From contig NZ_JACHZB010000009.1 of assembly GCF_014193255.1 (NCBI RefSeq), forward strand, positions 62,001 to 126,000: a DNA stretch of 64,000 bases, given 5' to 3'. Origin of the DNA: Rhizobium sp. BK196 (GTDB lineage Bacteria; Pseudomonadota; Alphaproteobacteria; Rhizobiales; Rhizobiaceae). The position numbers and the translations under genes are program-made. The notes under the pieces are model-generated. The model was given only the letters and a program-made list of their open reading frames with translations, ran no database searches and had not been told where the DNA came from. Positions 34,894 to 43,284 of this stretch are shown piece by piece (position 1 is the stretch's first letter; every line of letters starts with the position of its first letter).

Positions 34894-37530
34894 ATGGCCG
34901 ACACTCTCTCTAAATACCGTGCCAAGCGCGATTTTCAAAAGACCAGCGAGCCGAGTGGCGAGGTCCATGTCAAGCCGTCGACCCGCCTGCGGTTCGTGAT
35001 TCAGAAGCATAATGCCACCCGCCTGCACTATGACCTGAGGCTTGAGCTCGACGGGGTCTTCAAGTCCTGGGCAGTGACAAAGGGGCCGTCGCTCGATCCG
35101 CATGACAAGCGGCTCGCCGTCGAGGTCGAGGATCACCCGCTCGACTACGGCGACTTTGAAGGTACCATTCCCAAAGGCCAGTATGGCGGCGGCACGGTCA
35201 TGCTCTGGGATCGCGGCTACTGGGAGCCGGAAGGCCGCAAGTCGCCGCAGGAGGCGTTGAGAAAGGGCGACTTCAAGTTCACGATCGAGGGCAAGCGGCT
35301 GCATGGCAGTTTCGTCCTCGTCAGGATGCACGGCGATCGGGATGGCGGCAAGCGGACGAACTGGCTGCTCATCAAGCATCACGACGACTATTGTGTCGAG
35401 GAGAACGGCGCCGCAGTCCTCGAGGCGAATGCGACTTCGGTCGCCTCCGGCAGGACGATGGAACAGATCGCAGACGGCAAGGGCCGCAAGCCGCGTCCGT
35501 TCATGATGGCGAATGCGGACATCGAGGCGGATGCCGTCTGGGATAGCAAGCATGGGCTGGCGGCTGATGAGCGCAAGAAGCGATCGCGAAAGGATGTCGC
35601 GACCTCCACCGCTGCGGATCTTCCGGATTTCATCGATCCGCAACTGTGCGAACCGCTTGATCGGCCGCCCGCCGGCGACGATTGGCTGCACGAAATCAAG
35701 TTCGACGGTTACCGCATCCAGATGCGGGTCGCCGATGGAGCTGCGACGCTCAAGACGCGCAAGGGCCTCAATTGGACGGGAAAATATCCCGAAATCGCCG
35801 ATGCGGCTGCCGATCTTCCCGACTGCATCATCGATGGCGAGATCTGCGCGCTCGACGAAAACGGTGCACCGGATTTCGCAGCACTTCAGGCTGCTCTATC
35901 TGAAGGCAAGACCGCCGATCTTGTCTATTTCGGCTTCGACCTGCTGTTCGACGGCGGCGAGGACCTGCGGTCGATGCGGCTCATCGAAAGAAAGGAGCGG
36001 CTGCAAAACCTGCTTGCCAGTGCGGACGGCGATCCTCGCATCCGCTATGTCGAACATTTCGAATCCGGCGGCGATGCCGTACTCCGTTCAGCATGCAAGC
36101 TACATCTTGAGGGTGTCGTCTCCAAGCAGATGGATGCGCCCTATCAATCCGGCCGCACTGACACTTGGGCAAAATCCAAATGCAGAGCCGGCCATGAGGT
36201 GGTGATCGGCGGATATGCCAAGACCAATGGCAAGTTCCGGTCTCTGCTTGTCGGTGTTCATCGCGGCGACCATTTCGTCTATCTCGGCCGCGTCGGGACC
36301 GGCTATGGCGCCAAGAAGGTCGAGGTGCTGCTTCCGAAGCTGAAGGCGCTGGAGACGGCGAGATCGGCGTTCACCGGTATCGGAGCGCCGAAGAAGCAGG
36401 CCGAAGTTGTCTGGGTGAAACCCGAGCTTGTCGCTGAAATCGAATTCGAAGGGTGGACTGCGGACGGTCTCGTGCGCCAGGCCTCCTTCAAGGGATTACG
36501 TGAGGACAAGCCGGCGAAAGAGGTGGAGGCCGAGAAGCCTGCATCGCCTGCCAAGATCGATACAGCAGAGCCTGCCGCGACCGCGACACGCAAGCCTGTC
36601 CGCCGCAAAGGCGCAAAAGCCGAGGTCATGGGCGTTCTCATCTCTAATCCCGACAAGCCGCTCTGGCCGGACGCCGGCGATGGCGAGCCCGTCACCAAGG
36701 AGGACCTTGCCCGGTATCATGAAGCAGTTGGCGCCTGGCTGATCGAGCATATCAAGGGCCGCCCCTGTTCGATCATTCGGGCGCCGGACGGTATCGGCGG
36801 AGAGCAGTTCTTTCAACGCCACGCTATGCTTGGCACCTCCAACCTTCTCGAATTGGTGAAGGTCTTCGGCGACAAGAAGCCTTACCTGCAGATCGATCGG
36901 ATTGAGGGACTTGCAGCCATCGCCCAGATCGGTGGGATTGAACTGCATCCTTGGAATTGCGAGCCCGGCAAGCCGGAAGTGCCGGGCAGGCTGGTGTTCG
37001 ACCTCGATCCCGGACCTGATGTTCCGTTTTCGACCGTGGTGGCGGCCGCCCGGCAAATGCGCGATCGGCTCGACGAGTTGGGTCTCGTCAGCTTCTGCAA
37101 GACCACGGGCGGCAAGGGGCTGCATGTTGTGACCCCGCTTGCCGTCAGCAAGCGCAAACCCCTGTCATGGGCCGAAGCCAAGGGCTTTGCACATGATGTC
37201 TGTCAGGAGATGGCGCGTGATAATCCCGATCTCTATTTGATCAAGATGACCAAGAGCCTTCGAGGTGGTAGGATCTTCCTCGATTATCTCCGCAACGATC
37301 GTATGGCGACCGCCGTCGCGCCGCTCTCGCCGCGCGCACGTCCAGGCGCAACCGTTTCGATGCCGCTCACCTGGACGCAGGTGAAGGCAGATCTCGACCC
37401 GAAGCGGTTTACCTTGCGCACCGTGCCGGCACTGCTTGCGAAAACGTCCGCTTGGCGGGACTATCGTGACGGCGAGCGGCCGCTGGAGCAGGCGATCAAG
37501 CGGCTCGGGAAATCAGGACGGGCAGCATGA
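34894..37530 (+). CDS. ligD: multifunctional ATP-dependent DNA ligase D
   Basis: An 878-residue NHEJ enzyme with three domains in rhizobial order. Phosphoesterase (about residues 10-170): RLHYDLRLELDGVFKSWAVT and GTIPKGQYGGGTVMLWDRG. Ligase (about 240-530): adenylated Lys269 in HEIKFDGYRIQ, then EGVVSKQMDAPYQSGRTD. Polymerase/primase (about 600-870): Asp703 and Asp705 in VFDLDPGPDVPF, and TTGGKGLHVVTPL. A charged linker (about 540-580) joins ligase and polymerase. ATG 34894 is 2 bp after the previous stop. It works with the Ku proteins encoded 3-4 kb downstream on the other strand. Confidence 0.95.
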   Translation: MADTLSKYRAKRDFQKTSEPSGEVHVKPSTRLRFVIQKHNATRLHYDLRLELDGVFKSWAVTKGPSLDPHDKRLAVEVEDHPLDYGDFEGTIPKGQYGGGTVMLWDRGYWEPEGRKSPQEALRKGDFKFTIEGKRLHGSFVLVRMHGDRDGGKRTNWLLIKHHDDYCVEENGAAVLEANATSVASGRTMEQIADGKGRKPRPFMMANADIEADAVWDSKHGLAADERKKRSRKDVATSTAADLPDFIDPQLCEPLDRPPAGDDWLHEIKFDGYRIQMRVADGAATLKTRKGLNWTGKYPEIADAAADLPDCIIDGEICALDENGAPDFAALQAALSEGKTADLVYFGFDLLFDGGEDLRSMRLIERKERLQNLLASADGDPRIRYVEHFESGGDAVLRSACKLHLEGVVSKQMDAPYQSGRTDTWAKSKCRAGHEVVIGGYAKTNGKFRSLLVGVHRGDHFVYLGRVGTGYGAKKVEVLLPKLKALETARSAFTGIGAPKKQAEVVWVKPELVAEIEFEGWTADGLVRQASFKGLREDKPAKEVEAEKPASPAKIDTAEPAATATRKPVRRKGAKAEVMGVLISNPDKPLWPDAGDGEPVTKEDLARYHEAVGAWLIEHIKGRPCSIIRAPDGIGGEQFFQRHAMLGTSNLLELVKVFGDKKPYLQIDRIEGLAAIAQIGGIELHPWNCEPGKPEVPGRLVFDLDPGPDVPFSTVVAAARQMRDRLDELGLVSFCKTTGGKGLHVVTPLAVSKRKPLSWAEAKGFAHDVCQEMARDNPDLYLIKMTKSLRGGRIFLDYLRNDRMATAVAPLSPRARPGATVSMPLTWTQVKADLDPKRFTLRTVPALLAKTSAWRDYRDGERPLEQAIKRLGKSGRAA

Positions 37531-37560
37531 TCTTTCGAGGGCAGCTGCTGGCGATGTCAT

Positions 37561-38475
37561 ATGGACGACGCAACAAAAAAGACATCCGAACCACCGCCGC
37601 CCGAGGGGGCAACGACCGACCTGCCGCATGATCGGATAACGGTGGCACGGTTTCGGGAAGCATTTCCCCGAGCCCGGTGGAGTGACCGCCTCAACGCATG
37701 GTTCGTGCCCGGCCGCACCGCCGAAAAACGCATCGGCCGCTGGCTGGCTGAGCAGGAAGCCGAGGCAGACAGGTTTGCAGACGAGAAGGGCAGGGACGCT
37801 TTTGCCTTCGAGCCGATCGAAAGCCGGTATCTCGACGCAGCGCCTGCAAATTTGCAGATCCGCACGCCCTATTCACGGACCGTTGTCGAAGAGATCCGCG
37901 AAATTCCGCATGCGCGCTGGGATGCAGCTCGCCGCCTCTGGACGGTACCCTACCGCTCGTTCGAGCAACTGCGCCAGCGGTGGCCGGCAATCGAGGCGGC
38001 GGCCGAACATAGCGAGCCGGAGGCGCGCCGCGCGAGGCGTGAGGAGATCAGAGGGACCGAGAAGGAGGAGGCATCCAAGGCAAGGCTGAAGGAGCGCCGG
38101 CGAAAGCGGTACCCAGTCCCCGCCGACGATGCTCCGCCGCTCGATCGCGCAATCTGCACGCATGTCGGCATCGTCTTTTTCATCGGGACCGACGGTGAAA
38201 TCGCGGACCCGGCGACAGTCAGCGCATTCTACTTTACGCCCGCAGAAGACGCGGAATATGTCTGGGCATCGTGGCGGCGCGGCACGCTGGAAGAATTGGT
38301 GACGACCTGGCCGGCGCCGATACCGCCGCAGCCGGCAGAGCGCGCGCGAGGCTGGTGGAAGCCGACGCTCGACGAGTTGCGGCCTGCGCGACGGGAGGCA
38401 AAATCCAGGCGGCGAGCAAAAGAACGCAGCGAACAAGCGGCGGGCAAGTCCTTGCGACCAGACGCTGGCGGCTGA
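37561..38475 (+). CDS. protein with duplicated HARP-like motif, downstream of ligD
   Basis: A 304-residue soluble protein, 30 bp after ligD. Residues 28-63 and 108-144 are two copies of one unit: P36-x-A-R-W40 with W47-x-V-P50, and P116-x-A-R-W120 with W127-x-V-P130. The spacing is identical, and the flanking helices are alike (ARFREAF / VEEIREI before, IGRWLA / LRQRWPAI after). The unit resembles the HARP-type annealing-helicase motif (basic-W/YD-x-W). Residues 150-185 are highly basic and charged; the C-terminal third (CTHVGIVFFIGTDGEIADPA) is a different fold that I do not recognise. Position suggests a DNA-end or single-strand binding accessory to end joining; this is inference. Confidence 0.6.
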   Translation: MDDATKKTSEPPPPEGATTDLPHDRITVARFREAFPRARWSDRLNAWFVPGRTAEKRIGRWLAEQEAEADRFADEKGRDAFAFEPIESRYLDAAPANLQIRTPYSRTVVEEIREIPHARWDAARRLWTVPYRSFEQLRQRWPAIEAAAEHSEPEARRARREEIRGTEKEEASKARLKERRRKRYPVPADDAPPLDRAICTHVGIVFFIGTDGEIADPATVSAFYFTPAEDAEYVWASWRRGTLEELVTTWPAPIPPQPAERARGWWKPTLDELRPARREAKSRRRAKERSEQAAGKSLRPDAGG

Positions 38476-38491
38476 CGCGCTGTGACGGTAT

Positions 38492-39043
38492 TCAGGCGAA
38501 TGTGCCGCCTGGAGCGGGCGTCGATGGAGATTGCGCCGAAGTCCAGGCATCAGCCTGCGTTTGCGTTGGTACGCGCCCGTCCGGGGTCAACTCGTTTACG
38601 GCCTTCGGGAGATCGCGAGACAGACGGCTCAAGATTTCTTCCTTGGACAGGCCGGTTTTGGCAGCAAGCTCGTTTAGCGTTTCGTCCCCAAGCGCCTGGC
38701 TCAGTTCCTGATCGTTTATGGGCTTGTTCTCGCCGGTGCCGACCCAGGATTCAGCCCTGTCACCCAGGCCTTTGCGTTGGAACTGTTCCAGAAGGCTTCC
38801 AAGACCCCCGCTCAGAATGCCGCCGGGTGAACTGCCGCCGAAAATATCGCCGAGACCTCCCCCTTGGGCAAGGTTGCCGAGAATGTCGCCAATGCCGCCT
38901 GCGCTTGATGCGCTGTCGGCTCCGGACTGGCCGCTTTGCGCGCGCTGGCCAATTCCCTTCAAAACTTCCGCGATTTTGTCGCGGTTCTGGTAGCCGGCGA
39001 CTGCGAGCACAGCCAGCAGTGCAGTCAATGGTCCACGGGACAT
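38492..39043 (-). CDS. YidB-like (DUF937 type) protein
   Basis: A 183-residue protein. A short N-terminal hydrophobic stretch (PLTALLAVLAVAGYQNRDKI) is followed by a Gly/Ser-rich linker with GGLGDIFGG repeats and a helical domain, INDQELSQALGDETLNELAA ... GLSKEEILSRLSRDLPKAVN, typical of YidB family proteins. Role unknown. GGAGG lies 7 bp before the ATG at 39043. It converges with the HARP-like gene, has its own EcfG-type promoter, and lies downstream of the ku-lig operon. Confidence 0.75.
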   Translation of the reverse strand: MSRGPLTALLAVLAVAGYQNRDKIAEVLKGIGQRAQSGQSGADSASSAGGIGDILGNLAQGGGLGDIFGGSSPGGILSGGLGSLLEQFQRKGLGDRAESWVGTGENKPINDQELSQALGDETLNELAAKTGLSKEEILSRLSRDLPKAVNELTPDGRVPTQTQADAWTSAQSPSTPAPGGTFA

Positions 39044-39075
39044 GGTCGATCCTCCGTTCACGTCGATTTTCACAA

Positions 39076-39100
39076 AACTGGCTGACGACTACATTGTTCC
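39076..39100 (-). promoter_or_regulatory. EcfG/RpoE2-type promoter for the YidB-like gene
   Basis: Minus strand GGAAC (39100-39096), 16-base spacer, AGTT (39079-39076), 32 bp before the ATG. The -35 part overlaps the 3' end of the ligase gene. Confidence 0.5.
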
Positions 39101-40138
39101 GGCCGGTTTTTCGTCGATATCAAAGACGGCGGCGTTGTCTTGGACCTCGCGCAGACCCTTAAAAGATGCGTGTCGCAAGTTGCCGTCATCGGTCCAGCCG
39201 CGAAACTCGATCTCGGCGATCAACGTCGGCTCCGCAAAGACGAAGTTCTTGCCCTTGAGCGCGATTGCCGGCCGACTGGTCTTGAGTTTGTCGAGCAGCG
39301 TGCGCAGTTGCACGGCATCCTTGGCATCGAACCCTGTTCCCACCGAGCCGACATAGACCCAGTCGCGGCCGCTGCGGGCGGCAAGAAGCAGGCTGCCGAT
39401 GCCGCCGCGCGCTACTTTTGACTGTTCGTAGCCGACGATCATGAAGCTTTCGGCCTGAACACATTTGATCTTCAGCCAATCGCCGGTGCGGCCGGAGCGA
39501 TAGGGCCGGTCCCGGTGCTTGGCGATGATACCCTCGAGCCCCATCGAGCAGGCGTTCGCCAGAAGCTCGGTGCCGTCCCCGTGCACTTCCTCCGACAGCT
39601 GGATCGCGCCGGTGGCACCATCGAGAAAGTCCTCGAGCAGGTGCCGTCGGACGGCGAGCTCCGTTTTCGTCAGATCATGGCCGTCGAAATAGAGAAGATC
39701 AAAGGCGAATAATACTGATTCCGTCGAGGCGCGTTTGCCTCCCCGACCTCCGAGCGAACGCTGCAATGCGCCAAAGCTCGAACGGCCCTCCTTGTCGAGA
39801 ACGACCGCCTCTCCGTCGAGGATCGCCGTTGCGACGCCGAGCTTTCTTGCTTCCTCGGCGATCACAGGGAATCGATGCGTCCAGTCGTGCCCGCCACGGG
39901 TAATGATCCGCACACCGCTCGGCTCGATGTGGACGGCGAGGCGGTAACCGTCCCACTTCACCTCGAACGCCCAGTCCGGACCTTGCGGGGGGATGGTCTT
40001 CAAAAGCGCCAGGCACGGCTCGATGCGCTCCGGCATCGGATCGAAAGGAAGACTGGGTTGCAGGGAGTCGCGGGAGCGGGCCGGTTTCGACTTGAGAACC
40101 TGGTCGTCTTGAAGAAGCGGTTTAGCGCGCCGGCTCAT
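39089..40138 (-). CDS. ATP-dependent DNA ligase (LigC/LigD ligase-domain type)
   Basis: A 349-residue stand-alone ligase. Adenylation motif with Lys61 in FEVKWDGYRLA, ILDGEAVVLD, LYFDGHDL, EGIIAKHRDRPYRSGRTGDW and the nucleotidyl motif V lysines (LKIKCVQ) are present. The OB-fold domain covers about residues 215-330. It seals breaks in Ku-dependent end joining or single-strand gaps. The start overlaps the ku stop by 4 bp (ATGA), so it is co-translated with ku. Neither phosphoesterase nor polymerase domain is present. Confidence 0.92.
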   Translation of the reverse strand: MSRRAKPLLQDDQVLKSKPARSRDSLQPSLPFDPMPERIEPCLALLKTIPPQGPDWAFEVKWDGYRLAVHIEPSGVRIITRGGHDWTHRFPVIAEEARKLGVATAILDGEAVVLDKEGRSSFGALQRSLGGRGGKRASTESVLFAFDLLYFDGHDLTKTELAVRRHLLEDFLDGATGAIQLSEEVHGDGTELLANACSMGLEGIIAKHRDRPYRSGRTGDWLKIKCVQAESFMIVGYEQSKVARGGIGSLLLAARSGRDWVYVGSVGTGFDAKDAVQLRTLLDKLKTSRPAIALKGKNFVFAEPTLIAEIEFRGWTDDGNLRHASFKGLREVQDNAAVFDIDEKPAGTM

Positions 40139-40941
40139 CTGCCAGCCCGCTTCTCGGCCGCAACCGACTTTTTCAGGGCATCCATGATGTTGATGACGTT
40201 GGAGGCGGGGGCGGATTCATGCTTGTTGTTCTTGCCGGCTTTCCTCGGCTTCAGCGTCTTCTTCTTGTCCTCGATGAGCACCAGCAGCGCCTCCTGGATC
40301 GGATCGGTGACCATGGCCGGCGACCAATGTTTCGTGCGCTGCTTGATCAGCTTCTCGACCAGCGGAAGGGCATCTTTCTCGCAATCGGGATCGATCCCTT
40401 CGAAGTAGGATTCTTCCGGCCGAACCTCGTCGCCGAAGCGAAGGGTCCAAAGCACGATGCCTTCATCGCGGGGTTCGAGGATGACGGCGCGTTCACGCCG
40501 GCCGACGACGAGTTTCGATACGCCAACGACCTTCGAGGCTTTCATGGCGTCGCGGATCACGGAGAAGGCCTCCTGACCGACCGGATCGTCGGGCGTCAGG
40601 TAGTGAGGCTTCTCCAGATAGGTCCAGCCAATGGAATCGGCTGGCACGAACTTTTCAATGTCGATCGTCCGGACGGTGTCGAGCGCCACCGAGTCCAGAT
40701 CTTCGTCCGTCAGGATCACATAGTCGTTCTCGCCGCGCGCGTAACCCTTGGCCTCGTTCTCGTCCTTCACGGGCCTTCCGGTGATCGAGTCGACATATTG
40801 CGAGACGACGCGGTTGCCGGTGGCGCGATTGAGTGTGTGAAAGCGCACCTTCTCCGATTCGGACGTCGCCGGAGACATTGTGACCGGACAGGTGACCAGC
40901 GACAGCTTGAGGTAACCTTTCCAATAGGGACGTGGTGCCAT
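40135..40941 (-). CDS. ku: DNA end-binding protein Ku
   Basis: A 268-residue bacterial Ku that forms a homodimeric ring on DNA ends and recruits LigD. The Ku core covers about residues 5-230 (PYWKGYLKLSLVTCPVTM; ENDYVILTDEDLDSVAL; DPVGQEAFSVIRDAM). The basic, disordered tail ends NIMDALKKSVAAEKRAG. It follows a second ku gene by 11 bp and overlaps the ligase gene by 4 bp: one operon of ku-ku-lig. Confidence 0.95.
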   Translation of the reverse strand: MAPRPYWKGYLKLSLVTCPVTMSPATSESEKVRFHTLNRATGNRVVSQYVDSITGRPVKDENEAKGYARGENDYVILTDEDLDSVALDTVRTIDIEKFVPADSIGWTYLEKPHYLTPDDPVGQEAFSVIRDAMKASKVVGVSKLVVGRRERAVILEPRDEGIVLWTLRFGDEVRPEESYFEGIDPDCEKDALPLVEKLIKQRTKHWSPAMVTDPIQEALLVLIEDKKKTLKPRKAGKNNKHESAPASNVINIMDALKKSVAAEKRAGR

Positions 40942-40952
40942 TGCTCGTGCTC

Positions 40953-41858
40953 CTATCCGACCTTACGCTGCGAGGCGGCTGGTGTAGCGGTTTTAGCTGC
41001 CCGGCGCGCGGCACTTTGCCTGCCCGTGCCCTTGTTGGCGTTGGCGGCGGTGCGCTTGGGCTGTTCTGTGGTCTTGCCTGCAAGGCCGGCACTTTCTCGA
41101 AGTGCGGCCAAAAGGTCGTTCGGCTTCGAAACCTGCACCTTCTTCGGTTTGGGAAGGGACCTGCCTTCGAGTTTAGCGCGGACCAGTTCGGCGACAGCCC
41201 GCTCATAGCGGTCATCGAAAGTGGCCGGGTCGAACTCGCCAATCTTCGTCGAAATGATATGCTTGGCAAGATCGAGCATCTCTCCCTCGATCTTCAGCTT
41301 GGGTATCTCTTCAAACGCCGTCTTCGACGAGCGGACCTCATAATCGTATTGGAGAGTGTTTGCGATCATGCCGGCGCCATGCGGGCGGATGAGAACCGTG
41401 CGCATGCGTCGGAAGAGGACGGTCCTTGCGATCGCCGCGACCTTCGCTCTCTTCATTCCGTCCCGCAGCAGTGTAAACGCATCGGATCCCACCCGGTCGC
41501 TCGGCGTCAGGTAGTAAGGCTTGTCGAAATAGACGTCGTCGATCTCGGAGCAGGGGACGAAGGCTTCGATCTCCAGGGTCTTGTTGCTCTCGGGGATGGT
41601 CGCGGCGATCTCCTCCGGATCGATCATGATGTAGCGACCATCGTCGATCTCGAAACCCTTCGTCTGTTCCTCTTTCGGCACCGGCTCCTCAGTCTCGCTG
41701 TCGACGAAGATGCGGTTCACCCGGTTGCCCGTCGCCTTGTTGACCGTGTTGAAGGTGATACGCTCTGCTGTTGAGGCAGCTGTATAGAGCGCAACGCCGC
41801 AGCTCACCTCTCCAACCTTCAAGAACCCCTTCCATTGGGCACGATGTCCTGGCGCCAT
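40953..41858 (-). CDS. ku: DNA end-binding protein Ku, second copy
   Basis: A 301-residue Ku paralogue: QWKGFLKVGEVSCGVALYTA at the start, DGRYIMIDPEEIAATIPESN, DRVGSDAFTLLRDGMKRAKV, and a long basic tail of repeats such as RRAAKTATPAASQRK. The two Ku proteins are clearly diverged and may form heterodimers, as known for Sinorhizobium. AGGAG lies 9 bp before the ATG at 41858. A GGAAC element with a poor -10 (ACTT) and an inverted repeat lie about 55 bp upstream. Confidence 0.93.
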   Translation of the reverse strand: MAPGHRAQWKGFLKVGEVSCGVALYTAASTAERITFNTVNKATGNRVNRIFVDSETEEPVPKEEQTKGFEIDDGRYIMIDPEEIAATIPESNKTLEIEAFVPCSEIDDVYFDKPYYLTPSDRVGSDAFTLLRDGMKRAKVAAIARTVLFRRMRTVLIRPHGAGMIANTLQYDYEVRSSKTAFEEIPKLKIEGEMLDLAKHIISTKIGEFDPATFDDRYERAVAELVRAKLEGRSLPKPKKVQVSKPNDLLAALRESAGLAGKTTEQPKRTAANANKGTGRQSAARRAAKTATPAASQRKVG

Positions 41859-41907
41859 GACGCGATACTCCTGATCGACGATTGTCGACTCAAGTCTGGC
41901 GAAGGTG

Positions 41908-41930
41908 ATTCGTTCCGATGCGAAACGAAT
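41908..41930. promoter_or_regulatory. inverted repeat upstream of the ku operon
   Basis: ATTCGTT (41908-41914) and AACGAAT (41924-41930), 9-base spacer, about 50 bp before the ku start. Candidate operator; it overlaps the GGAAC element read on the minus strand. Confidence 0.45.
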
Positions 41931-42012
41931 TAATTTCAATGGCTTGCCACCTGATGTTGAGAAGGCGATTCCAGCACGTCTGCGTCGCAAATTCCACGGC
42001 CCAAGGGCAGCC

Positions 42013-42330
42013 TCAAGGGGTATGGCGAAGGCGCCGCCTCATTTGAGGTCGTTCCCCGTCGGCTGCCTCCAGGGGCATTCGCGCGTCGATCAGACCTGGA
42101 AACCGGGTCTGGCATCGGTCGATCCCATCGAGTGAAACCATTCTCGGACAACCCATGGACATGCGTCTTCGAAGCTGCTCGAAGCTGAGGCTCGCTCCGT
42201 ATTGCTTGACCAATGCTTGGCGGTCGAGATCGGCGCGGCGATCGCATGCGAGGCATTCAACGGAAATAATCGGATCGCGGAATTCGCGGATGGTCAGCTG
42301 GTTATAGGTATTTTTTCTCATCGATGACAT
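42013..42330 (-). CDS. conserved rhizobial hypothetical protein (REFRDPI type)
   Basis: About 105 residues. The core (LTIREFRDPIISVECLACDR, RADLDRQALVKQYGASLSFE, then MGCPRM...DRCQTRFPGL) is a known rhizobial small protein of unknown function with a four-cysteine pattern that suggests zinc binding. The start could be the ATG at 42330 or 42321; neither has a good ribosome site. It is divergent from imuA. Confidence 0.6.
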   Translation of the reverse strand: MSSMRKNTYNQLTIREFRDPIISVECLACDRRADLDRQALVKQYGASLSFEQLRRRMSMGCPRMVSLDGIDRCQTRFPGLIDARMPLEAADGERPQMRRRLRHTP

Positions 42331-42460
42331 CTTGGATACAGTCGCGATCGACCAGCTATTGGTTTGATTTGTAGATGTTTTTTCGGCTAACTCGAGTATA
42401 GATTGTCGTCGTATAGGAATATTCACCCGATACATGCGCGTTGACTCACATTCATCCAAG

Positions 42461-42475
42461 GAACAAATAAGGAAC
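42461..42475 (+). promoter_or_regulatory. LexA SOS box of the imuA-imuB-dnaE2 operon
   Basis: GAACAAATAAGGAAC: exact GAAC-N7-GAAC alphaproteobacterial LexA operator, 50 bp before the imuA ATG. Regulation of this operon by LexA is established in related bacteria. Confidence 0.88.
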
Positions 42476-42525
42476 ATATGCGCTGTTGCGCAATGAGGAA
42501 ACTTGAATCTGAATGATGAACAGCC

Positions 42526-43284
42526 ATGGCCCAGGCAAGTGCGAAGCCCATTATTTTCGAATTGAGGGAGCGCATTCGACACCTCGAAAGAGGTCAGCGA
42601 GCCAAACCGCTTGTCCTGCCGTTCGGCGTTCCGGAGATTGACCAGAGCCTTCCTGGCGGAGGACTGGGCTGCGGTGCTCTGCACGAGTTCGCAGGTGGCG
42701 GGACGGGAACGGTGGATGGCGCGGCTGCCGCTTTGATGGTGGCCGGAATAGCGGCGCGCATGAAGGGCAAGGTGCTTTGGTGCCTGACGAGGCCCGACCT
42801 GTTTTTTCCGGCGGTCTCGCAAGCGGGACTGCACCCCGATCGGGTCATCTTCTGCGAAAGCGATCGCGAGGAGGATGTTCTGGCATCAATGGAAGAGGGC
42901 CTGGCGTTCGGAGGTCTTGCAGCTGTGATCGGGGAATTGGTCCGATTGCCGATGACCGCGTCGCGCCGCCTGCATCTGGCCGCCGAGAAGACCGGCACGA
43001 TGGCGATCGCTCTCAGGAGGTGGAGGAGACAATCCGAGGCCTCTGACTACGGTCAGCCGACAGCGTCGACGACAAGATGGCGGATCAGCGTGCTGCCCTC
43101 TGAGCCGTTACCCGTTTCCGGAGTAGGCCGGGCCAGGTGGCTGGCCGAATTGATGCGCGTGAAAGCAGGCGAGTGTGCTGAGTTCGAAATAGGAGCCTGT
43201 GATGCCAAGGGTCGTATCTGTTTACTTCCCGTTTCTGCCGACAGACCGGATCAGACGGCACGGCAAGGACGCAGTTCCGGCTGA
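42526..43284 (+). CDS. imuA: ImuA, RecA-like mutasome protein
   Basis: A 252-residue SulA/RecA-like protein of the alphaproteobacterial mutasome. PFGVPEIDQSLPGGGLGCGA near residues 32-51 is the usual start, but the Walker A lysine is not evident. GKVLWCLTRPDLFFPAVSQA and the following segment are typical. It works with ImuB to bring DnaE2 to lesions. Its 3' end overlaps imuB by 83 bp. Confidence 0.9.
   Translation: MAQASAKPIIFELRERIRHLERGQRAKPLVLPFGVPEIDQSLPGGGLGCGALHEFAGGGTGTVDGAAAALMVAGIAARMKGKVLWCLTRPDLFFPAVSQAGLHPDRVIFCESDREEDVLASMEEGLAFGGLAAVIGELVRLPMTASRRLHLAAEKTGTMAIALRRWRRQSEASDYGQPTASTTRWRISVLPSEPLPVSGVGRARWLAELMRVKAGECAEFEIGACDAKGRICLLPVSADRPDQTARQGRSSG

Noticed and set aside
34756..35691. 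311-codon minus-strand frame opposite ligD
   Set aside because: Antisense to conserved LigD domains.
40219..41774. Two long plus-strand frames opposite the ku genes
   Set aside because: Antisense to clear Ku proteins; composition is that of shadow frames.
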